Origin: CAYUVH01 sp964448135
Lineage (GTDB): Bacteria > Verrucomicrobiota > Verrucomicrobiia > Limisphaerales > UBA8199
Reading direction: 5' to 3'
Length of the DNA stretch: 64,000 nt
Assembly (NCBI GenBank): GCA_964448135.1
Contig: CAYUVH010000057.1
Coordinates: 1-64,000, forward strand
How positions within the stretch are numbered: position 1 is the stretch's first letter; every line of letters starts with the position of its first letter. The notes beneath the pieces were generated by a model. That model saw only the letters and a list, made by a program, of their open reading frames with translations. It was not told where the DNA came from and did not search any database. This document shows positions 57,930 through 64,000 of this stretch, piece after piece. Both the position numbers and the translations under genes were made by a program.

Positions 57930-60866
57930 TTAACCCAGCAGCGTCCGCGCCTTGGCCAGGGCCTCGTCGAGTTTGGAGAGGTCTTTGCCGCCGCCGCGGG
58001 CGTTGTCGGGTTTGCCGCCGCCTTTGCCGCCGACGATGGGGGCGATGGTTTGGATGATCTTGCCGGCCTGGACTTGTTTGGTGAAGTCGGGGGAGACGGC
58101 GGCGATCAATGAGACGGCGCCGTTGGCGGAGCCTCCGAGGACGATGACGCCTTTGAAATGGCCTTTGAGGGCGTCGGTGACGGACTGGACGAAGTCGCCG
58201 TCGGCGGTGCCGAGGTTTTCGATGATGGCGGGGGTGGAGCCGATGGTTTGGGATTTGGCGGTCAGGCTCTTTGCGAATTCGGCGGCCTGCTTTTGGTTGA
58301 GGGACTTGAGTTGTTTCTCGAGGTCCTTTTGCTGGGACAGGAGGGACTCGATTTTCTTTTCGAGTTCGCCGATGGGCGTGTTGAGTTTGCCGGCCAAGGT
58401 GCGGATGAGGTTCAGTTCCTGGTTGGACTTTTGGTAGGCGGCGAGGCCGGAGATGGCTTCGATGCGGCGGACGCCGGCGGAGGTGGCAGCTTCTGAGACA
58501 ATGCGAAAGAGGCCGAGCTCGCCGGTGGCGCGGGTGTGGGTGCCGCCGCAGAGCTCCATGGAGTAGCCGTCGAGCGCGGGCTTGCCGTTTCCGTCAATGT
58601 GGCCGCCGATCTGGACGACGCGGACGGTGTCGCCGTATTTCTCGCCGAAGGCCTGCATGATTTCCTTTCGGGATTTGACTTCGGCGTACGGAACCTCAGT
58701 CCAGCCGACGGGCGCGTTTTCCAGGATGCGTTCGTTGACGAGTTTTTCGACGTCGGCGATTTGCTCTGGGGTCAGGGCGGCGGAGTTGAAATCGAAGGTG
58801 AGTTTTTCAGGACCAACGTAGGAGCCCTTTTGGGTGGCGTCTTTGCTGACGACTTCGTGCAGGGCCCAGTGGAGCAGGTGGGTGACGGTGTGGTGGCGCT
58901 GGATGGCGTTGCGGCGCGGGCGATCCACGATGAGGGTGGCGGTGGAGCCGACAGCGGGGGCGTCGAGGATTTCCGATTTCCGATTTCCGATTTCGGATTC
59001 CAGGAAATGCAACCACGTATTTCCAGATTTTTGGGTGGTGGCGATGCGCCAGAGCTGGCCGTTGGCGCTGAGTTCGCCGCTGTCGCCGACCTGGCCGCCC
59101 ATTTCGGCGTAGAGCGGGGACGAGTCTAGGATGACGGCGGTTTTGTCTTTTACGGAGACGACTTCGAGCACCTTGGCGGGGGCTTCGAGGTTGTTGTAGC
59201 CGATGAAGTGAGTGGGCGTGGTGGTCTCGATTTGGGAGAGTTCGATGACCTGCTTTTTCTGCGAGGCGCGGGCGCGAGCCTTTTGCTCTTCCATCAATTT
59301 GTCGAAGCCTTGGACATCAACGATCAGACCTTTCTCTCGAGCCATCAATTGAGTCAGGTCCAAGGGAAAACCGTAGGTGTCATAAAGTTGGAAGGCAAAA
59401 TCTCCAGTGACCGTTCTCGTCCATTTTCCTTGAGAGTCCTTCTTCGTTGACACTTGAGGTATCTCTGTTCTCTGCCCGTCAGAGAAAACCTCCACCATGC
59501 TCGTTACCACACCTTGGGTTCCGGGTGCATACGCCAATGCGGATTCGTAATTCGCTTTTTCGAACAGTTCGATACCGCGATCCAATGTTTTGTTAAACGC
59601 CTCTTCCTCCAAGGCGATTATTTCCTCTACCTTATTGCGGTGAGTGCGGAGTTCGGGGAATACGCGGCCCATTTTCTCGACCAGTACGTCAACGAGTTTA
59701 TAGAAGAACGGCTCCGTGAATCCGAGGGTGCGGCCGTAGCGAACGGCCCGACGCAGAATGCGTCGAAGGACATAATTGCGGCCCGTATTGCCGGGTTGAA
59801 TGCCGTCGGCGATGCTGAAGCTTAGGGTGCGAAGGTGATCGGCTATGACACGGAAGGCGACATCAATTTTTTCCTGCTCGGTTTCGCCGGTGCTTCCGGG
59901 CGCCGGAAGAGTGGCAGTGTATTTCTTTCGGCTCATCTTCTCCAGGCTGTCGAAGATGGGACGAAAAATGTCCGTCTCGTAGTTCGAGATGATTTTCGTG
60001 AAATCAGTGAAGTTCTTCGTGCATTGGATAATCCCGCTCACGCGCTCAAAACCCATGCCGGTATCCACGTGCTTTGCAGGCAATGGAACGAAACGCTGAC
60101 GCCAATCGACGCCGGCTTTTGCGTTTGGCTTCGTCATCTTGGCCGCTTCTTCGGGGCCATCGGGTTCGGCGTTGAACTGGATGAAGACGAGGTTCCAGAT
60201 TTCGATGCAGCGGGCGTCGCCTTTGTTGACGAGGCTGCCTTTGGTGTCGCCGTTAGGGGTGAGGTCCACGTGGATTTCGCTGCACGGGCCGCAGGGGCCG
60301 GTGTCGCCCATCATCCAGAAGTTGTCCTTTTTGTTGCCGTTGACGATGTGGACTTTGGGATCCAGCCCGGCGGCGCGGAATTTCTCGGCCCAGAAATCGT
60401 AAGCTTCCTGGTCGAATTCGCTGGGGTCGCCGATGGATTTGTCGGGGGAATAGACCGTGGCGTAGAGCCGGTTCTTGGGAAACTTCCAGACTTCGGTGAT
60501 GAGTTCCCAGGCCCATTCGATGGCTTCCTTCTTGAAGTAATCGCCGAAGGACCAGTTGCCGAGCATCTCGAAGAAAGTGTGGTGATACGTGTCGAGGCCG
60601 ACGTCTTCGAGGTCGTTGTGCTTGCCGCCGGCGCGGATGCATTTTTGGGTGTCGGCGGCGCGGGTGTCCGAGCCGGGGACGGCGCCGGGCCATTTGGAGA
60701 CGTCGGCGGCGCGCTGGCCGAGGAAGATGGGCACGAACTGGTTCATGCCCGCGTTCGTGAAGAGGAGGTTCGGCGAATCAGGCAACAGGCTCGAGGAAGG
60801 CACGATGGTGTGGCCCTTGGAGCGGAAGAAGTCGAGGTAGGATTGGCGGATTTCGGTGCTGGTCAT
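57930..60866 (-). CDS. alaS: Alanine-tRNA ligase
   Basis: 978 residues, somewhat longer than the usual 870-880. Class II catalytic core (about 1-250): SLLPDSPNLLFTNAGMNQF, KCIRAGGKHNDLEDVG. Editing domain zinc ligands HHTVTHLLH (about residue 670) and CGGTHTRATGELG (about residue 778). C-terminal DHHA1 domain to the end (GKGGGKPDNARGGG). The extra length lies partly in residues about 475-500 and in ESEIGNRKSEI (about residues 625-635), the latter encoded by a heptamer array at 58968-58995. Codon use in about 59280-60130 appears less GC-biased than in the flanks. Confidence 0.97.
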   Translation of the reverse strand: MTSTEIRQSYLDFFRSKGHTIVPSSSLLPDSPNLLFTNAGMNQFVPIFLGQRAADVSKWPGAVPGSDTRAADTQKCIRAGGKHNDLEDVGLDTYHHTFFEMLGNWSFGDYFKKEAIEWAWELITEVWKFPKNRLYATVYSPDKSIGDPSEFDQEAYDFWAEKFRAAGLDPKVHIVNGNKKDNFWMMGDTGPCGPCSEIHVDLTPNGDTKGSLVNKGDARCIEIWNLVFIQFNAEPDGPEEAAKMTKPNAKAGVDWRQRFVPLPAKHVDTGMGFERVSGIIQCTKNFTDFTKIISNYETDIFRPIFDSLEKMSRKKYTATLPAPGSTGETEQEKIDVAFRVIADHLRTLSFSIADGIQPGNTGRNYVLRRILRRAVRYGRTLGFTEPFFYKLVDVLVEKMGRVFPELRTHRNKVEEIIALEEEAFNKTLDRGIELFEKANYESALAYAPGTQGVVTSMVEVFSDGQRTEIPQVSTKKDSQGKWTRTVTGDFAFQLYDTYGFPLDLTQLMAREKGLIVDVQGFDKLMEEQKARARASQKKQVIELSQIETTTPTHFIGYNNLEAPAKVLEVVSVKDKTAVILDSSPLYAEMGGQVGDSGELSANGQLWRIATTQKSGNTWLHFLESEIGNRKSEILDAPAVGSTATLIVDRPRRNAIQRHHTVTHLLHWALHEVVSKDATQKGSYVGPEKLTFDFNSAALTPEQIADVEKLVNERILENAPVGWTEVPYAEVKSRKEIMQAFGEKYGDTVRVVQIGGHIDGNGKPALDGYSMELCGGTHTRATGELGLFRIVSEAATSAGVRRIEAISGLAAYQKSNQELNLIRTLAGKLNTPIGELEKKIESLLSQQKDLEKQLKSLNQKQAAEFAKSLTAKSQTIGSTPAIIENLGTADGDFVQSVTDALKGHFKGVIVLGGSANGAVSLIAAVSPDFTKQVQAGKIIQTIAPIVGGKGGGKPDNARGGGKDLSKLDEALAKARTLLG
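58968..58995 (+). repeat. Heptamer array (GATTTCC)4 inside alaS
   Basis: GATTTCC three times then GATTTCG, head to tail. Because 7 is not a multiple of 3, the alaS frame reads the units in three phases, giving GNRKSEI per three units. Confidence 0.85.
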
Positions 60867-61165
60867 GGGGGCTAAGAAAGCGTTATGCGATAAAATGCGT
60901 TATGATCGTCAGATAATCGTTGGGCGACAGGCGCCCGAAGGCAGGCAAATTGGACCTGGCCCTGTTTTGTCGTGCGATCGCAGCGACAGCCCTTGGAAAA
61001 TAGCTGAATTTGGGTTGGGGAGGCGAGTGGAAGTTTTTTGGGGCAGGTTGCAGCCGGGCGGTTGGGATGCGGTTCGGCGAACCAGGGGTTGCTGCTCTCG
61101 TCCGCCTCCGTTGAAGCTCTGGCGGACAGGCCGTCGCGCCCGGAAAAATTTTTCTGGTTTGATTG

Positions 61166-61250
61166 GGTTTGCCAGGGCCTGTTTGTTGGGGTTTTTGGTT
61201 TGCATTTGGGTTTGCCGATTGGTTTGCGAGGAGGCTGGCATTCGGTTTGC
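61166..61250 (-). repeat. GCAAACC array B
   Basis: Five GGTTTGC (minus-strand GCAAACC) sites spaced 31, 12, 12 and 23 bp. The sequence around the third and fourth aligns with array A at 41110-41128. Confidence 0.6.
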
Positions 61251-61501
61251 GGGAGGTTTGATTGCGGAGGCTGTGGGATGCGGAAAGTGAATTGGCCCGG
61301 AGAGGGCGTAGGGGGATGGACTGTGGGGCCCCCGATTTTTTGACTGATTTAGGTTTGATCCGTCTTCGCTCCGCTTCGACGCGACAGGCCAGGTTGGACA
61401 GCGGGGGTTTTTGGTTTTACGGGAGCTACGACCCGAGGATTGATGAAGGGGTGACGCAGGGCGGACGCAGGATTGACTGAGGGTTGACCAGGGAGGGGCC
61501 A

Positions 61502-61555
61502 AAGGGACCGAAGGGACGCAAGAGACCGGGGACGAGTGGGACGAGTGGGACGGGG
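61502..61555 (+). repeat. 9-bp tandem array
   Basis: Six consecutive 9-mers: AAGGGACCG, AAGGGACGC, AAGAGACCG, GGGACGAGT, GGGACGAGT and GGGACGGGG. Confidence 0.7.
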
Positions 61556-61884
61556 GAAATGCGCGAGGGCGCGGGGTGACGCTGACTTTGTCTGAACTCC
61601 GTATCATGGTCTCGATCCTCCTTGGTGCGGCGGGTGTTGCCGCGACGGGACGTGCCCGTCACGGATGCAGTGTAGCACAGATGTGGGCAAGGCAAGATCA
61701 AAAAAACGCAAAGGGCGAAAGGCGCGAAGACGCGGAGAAAGGCGGAAAGAATTTAACCACGGATTTCGCGGAAGGCACGGATGGGAGGAGGCAGGAGGAA
61801 AGGATTAGGATTACGAGTAGGATTAGGAGGAGGAAGAGGTTATGGGCTTGTCAGGGGGGAGGGGCGGGGATAAACCGAGTTCAT

Positions 61885-63216
61885 ATGAATCGCCGGACGT
61901 TTTTGAAGGTTGGGGCGGCGGGGGTGGCCATGACGGCCATTGGAGGGTTTGCCGCGGATGTGCCTGGAGCCAAGAAGCGCGTGGGGTTGATTGGGTGCGG
62001 GTGGTACGGGAAGAGTGATTTGTTGCGGTTGATCCAGGTGTCGCCGGTGGAGGTGGTGTCGCTGTGCGACGTGGATAAACGGATGCTGGAGAACGCGGCG
62101 GAGGTGGTGAGCACGCGGCAGGCTTCGAAGCGGAAGCCGCGGATGTTTTCGGATTATCGCGAGATGCTGAAGGAGCGGGACCTGGAGATTGTGCTGGTGG
62201 GGACGCCGGACCATTGGCATGCGCTGCCGATGATCGCGGCAGTGGAGGCGGGCGCGGATGTTTATGTGCAGAAACCGATCAGCGTGGATATCGCCGAGGG
62301 TCAGGCGATGGTGGCGGCGGCGCGGAAGCACAAGCGCGTGGTGCAGGTGGGGACGCAACGGCGGAGCACGCCGCATTTGATTCAGGCGCGAGAGATCATT
62401 CGCGAGGGGAAGCTGGGGAAGATCGCGCATGTGGATATCTACTCGTACGGGGGCGGAGGCGGAAAGGACCAGGAGGATACGTCGCCGCCGGAATATTTGG
62501 ATTGGGAGATGTGGACGGGGCCGGCGCCGATGCGACCGTATAATCCGATGAAGCATCCGCGCGGGTGGCGGCAGTTCATGGAGTATGGGAATGGAACGAT
62601 GGGCGACCTGGGGATTCACATGCTGGACCTGGTGCGGTGGACGATGGGGCTGGGCGCGCCGAAGAGTGTGAGTTCGAACGGCGGGATTTACGTGTGGAAG
62701 AATCGGAAGCCAAACATTTCGGATACGCAGACGGCGATTTTTGAGTTCGACGGGTTGGAGGTGGTGTGGCAGCACCGGCGTTGGGGGCAGGTGCCGGACC
62801 CGAAGTATCCATGGGCGACGACGTTTTGGGGCGAGAAGGGGATGATGAAGGCGAGCATCAACAGTTTTGATTTCACGCCGAAGGACGGCGGCGAGCCGAT
62901 ACATGGCGAGGCGCGGCCGGAGTATGACAAGTATCCGGAGGATGAAGGCGAAAAGGAGCTCGAGAAGAATGTGGCGCCGGCGATTCGGGCGCATATGCGG
63001 GATTTTCTGGCGAACATCGAGTCGCGCGGGAAGCCGGTGGCGGATATCGAGCAGGGGTATATTTCGACGACCGGGTGTATTCTGGCGAATATGTCCATGA
63101 AGCTGGGGCGGAGTTTGAAGTGGGATCAGGAGAAGGGAATGATTGTGGGGGATAAGGAGGCGGAGGCGGCGATGAAGAGGATGTACCGGGCGCCGTGGGT
63201 GCATCCGGGGGCGTGA
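61885..63216 (+). CDS. Tat-exported Gfo/Idh/MocA oxidoreductase 2
   Basis: 443 residues from the ATG at 61885. Tat-like signal NRRTFLKVGAAGVAMTAIGG. The Rossmann motif RVGLIGCGWYGKSDLL (about residue 33) is well formed. The usual EKP is replaced by QKP (VYVQKPISVDIAE, about residue 125), keeping the catalytic Lys. GDLGIHMLDLVRW supplies the second active-site His. An exported sugar or polyol oxidoreductase of unknown substrate, only distantly similar to the one at 52212. Very high use of GCG and GTG codons. It is monocistronic, preceded by the repeat-rich 1-kb gap and followed by a heptamer array. Confidence 0.9.
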   Translation: MNRRTFLKVGAAGVAMTAIGGFAADVPGAKKRVGLIGCGWYGKSDLLRLIQVSPVEVVSLCDVDKRMLENAAEVVSTRQASKRKPRMFSDYREMLKERDLEIVLVGTPDHWHALPMIAAVEAGADVYVQKPISVDIAEGQAMVAAARKHKRVVQVGTQRRSTPHLIQAREIIREGKLGKIAHVDIYSYGGGGGKDQEDTSPPEYLDWEMWTGPAPMRPYNPMKHPRGWRQFMEYGNGTMGDLGIHMLDLVRWTMGLGAPKSVSSNGGIYVWKNRKPNISDTQTAIFEFDGLEVVWQHRRWGQVPDPKYPWATTFWGEKGMMKASINSFDFTPKDGGEPIHGEARPEYDKYPEDEGEKELEKNVAPAIRAHMRDFLANIESRGKPVADIEQGYISTTGCILANMSMKLGRSLKWDQEKGMIVGDKEAEAAMKRMYRAPWVHPGA

Positions 63217-63222
63217 AGAAAA

Positions 63223-63250
63223 GCTCCAAGAACCAAGGACCAAGGACCAG
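63223..63250 (+). repeat. Heptamer array (GGACCAA)4 type
   Basis: GCTCCAA, GAACCAA, GGACCAA and GGACCAG in tandem directly after the stop of the oxidoreductase gene, followed by looser AAGGACCAAATCCCAAGCTCC. Confidence 0.75.
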
Positions 63251-63285
63251 ATAAGGACCAAATCCCAAGCTCCACGGGTTTACAT

Positions 63286-63753
63286 TCAATCCCATCGTCT
63301 GATAACGCGTAAGCCAGCACATCGCGATTTCCAGATTTGAATCTCGTAGAAGTCTTCTCCCTCGAGTCCATCCTCGGAAAGCTTGTCGAGACCGCGATAC
63401 AGTGCGCGGACGGTGTAGTCTCCCGGCTCCACAGTAAATCCAGCTTTTGGCGGCCCGGTGCACTCGTCAATCTCAATGCGACCGGTGGTCAGCAATGGGG
63501 CCTCAATTACGTGCTGCCACTGATTGAAGATCACCTGAGGTTCAGCGTCCCAGACGCTTACCTCCACGGGAACCTCCATGTTGCGAACCGGGCAAATGAC
63601 TATGACACCTGGCATAATCTTCGCGCGATCACTAACATCCTGCTCGGTCCAGTGCTCAGGGGCCTGCCTTTTCGATGTCACTGGATCCCAGATGTAAAAC
63701 TGATGGTAGTCGGCGGAGATTTGAAGGCGGCACCAATGGCGGGGCGTGTTCAT
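63286..63753 (-). CDS. Hypothetical protein of about 155 residues
   Basis: 155 residues, no signal peptide or membrane helix. Recognisable segments are ISADYHQFYIWD near the N-terminus, VPVEVSVWDAEP in the middle and VEPGDYTVRALYRGLDKLSE, then GEDFYEIQIW, near the end. The arrangement is reminiscent of small beta-rich hypothetical proteins found in diverse bacteria with no assigned function. The start ATG (63753) overlaps the stop of the upstream gene by 4 bp, so both are translated together. Confidence 0.72.
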   Translation of the reverse strand: MNTPRHWCRLQISADYHQFYIWDPVTSKRQAPEHWTEQDVSDRAKIMPGVIVICPVRNMEVPVEVSVWDAEPQVIFNQWQHVIEAPLLTTGRIEIDECTGPPKAGFTVEPGDYTVRALYRGLDKLSEDGLEGEDFYEIQIWKSRCAGLRVIRRWD

Positions 63754-64000
63754 GGACGGACCCTTCGATATTTGAGCCTTTCCGCAACAACGCTGGAAGT
63801 AAGCGGGTCCATCTCCAATTGATTGCCTTCGATTGCAAAGAAAACTGTTAGTGGCACTTTCATGTCCGGCCGCACTGTATTCGGAACAATCTCAAGTCGG
63901 ATGTGATTGGTGTCGATGATCTTGTAAGTCCCGTTCATGGGAATTGCCATTGCCTTCTGGCCCCGCGCCTTAAGGATGCCTGTAATCGTGAAGGTGCCGT
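63750..64000 (-). CDS. Partial small lipocalin-like hypothetical protein
   Basis: Only the last 83 codons are inside the window; the frame is open to the edge (GTFTITGILKARGQ precedes the first ATG). The pattern GTFTITG, GTYKIIDTNHIRLEI, then VFFAIEGNQLEMDPL resembles the beta strands of small DUF-type lipocalin-like proteins that carry short N-terminal lipoprotein signals. The N-terminus is not visible. It is coupled by a 4-bp overlap to the gene at 63286-63753. Confidence 0.65.
   Translation of the reverse strand, partial: GTFTITGILKARGQKAMAIPMNGTYKIIDTNHIRLEIVPNTVRPDMKVPLTVFFAIEGNQLEMDPLTSSVVAERLKYRRVRP

Larger units (their letters stand above)
60867..61884. other. 1-kb gene-free stretch with several repeat types
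   Basis: No open frame here has family character. It contains GCAAACC array B (minus orientation, 61166-61250; GGTTTGC at 61166, 61197, 61209, 61221 and 61244), a CTTCGCTCCGCTTCGACGCG motif (61361-61393), six 9-mers of GGGACGAGT/AAGGGACCG type (61502-61555), a CACGGATTTCGCGGAAGG string near 61758, and GGATTA hexamers (61802-61825). The alaS promoter should lie in 60867-60950, where GCGTTATG occurs twice. Confidence 0.55.

Noticed and set aside
61840..63261. 473-codon minus-strand frame opposite the oxidoreductase
   Set aside because: Arg/His/Pro-rich shadow of the Tat oxidoreductase gene.

Overview
This window looks like a piece of chromosome from a Verrucomicrobiota bacterium, most likely of the Pedosphaera/Limisphaerales type; this is inference from gene content, not from an rRNA gene. 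The pointers are three secreted formylglycine-type sulfatases, two Tat-exported Gfo/Idh/MocA oxidoreductases, secreted glycosidase-like proteins, a very large propeller-domain histidine kinase, an ECF-like sigma factor fused to a membrane and coiled-coil region, secreted proteins ending in a shared FYR-type C-terminal domain, and many short interspersed repeats. No phage, plasmid, transposase, rRNA gene or CRISPR array was seen.

Layout. 0-5 kb: a decayed secreted-protein fragment, a secreted protein, a short-chain dehydrogenase, and a compact minus-strand operon arsR - COG0523 GTPase - aquaglyceroporin. 5-24 kb: two secreted TIM-barrel glycosidase-like genes (5309-6517 and 21723-23669), each followed about 50 nt after its stop by the same roughly 105-bp TGTAACCG-rich element. 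Between them lie a dihydropteroate-synthase relative, an EgtD-like methyltransferase, a UVR-motif protein, AMP nucleosidase, a NarL-type regulator, agmatine deiminase, the fused sigma factor, tRNA-Pro, amrS-amrB, a four-gene periplasmic molybdenum hydroxylase operon that includes a small cysteine-rich protein, and a sulfatase. 24-29 kb: a Bcr/CflA-type exporter, a lipoprotein ceramidase translationally coupled to an amino-acid permease, and a SHOCT-like lipoprotein.

28.7-31.8 kb is the conserved rpmH-rnpA-yidD-yidC-khpB operon for ribosome, RNase P and membrane-protein biogenesis. It is followed by the propeller sensor kinase, a SUMF1-fold protein without the formylglycine-generating cysteines, and a 1075-residue double glycosyltransferase whose reading frame has absorbed several interspersed repeats. 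41-45 kb: a CusF-SCO fusion protein packed against two sulfatase genes. 45-64 kb: TlpA-like thioredoxin, sppA-upp-M24 peptidase, an M14-type peptidase with bioB, lepB, an oxidoreductase, a CheY-like receiver, a GH16-like secreted protein, recQ, alaS, a second Tat oxidoreductase, and a pair of unknown small genes cut by the window edge.

Physiologically the genes fit an aerobic or facultative degrader of sulfated polysaccharide: sulfatases, glycosidase-like proteins and oxidoreductases act outside the cytoplasm, with copper delivery and thiol redox proteins alongside. The least expected signals are the repeats. They include the TGTAACCG element placed at matching distances behind two unrelated secreted-enzyme genes, a GCAAACC array at about helical spacing, 6-, 7- and 9-bp tandem arrays, and repeats read through in frame in a glycosyltransferase and in alaS.
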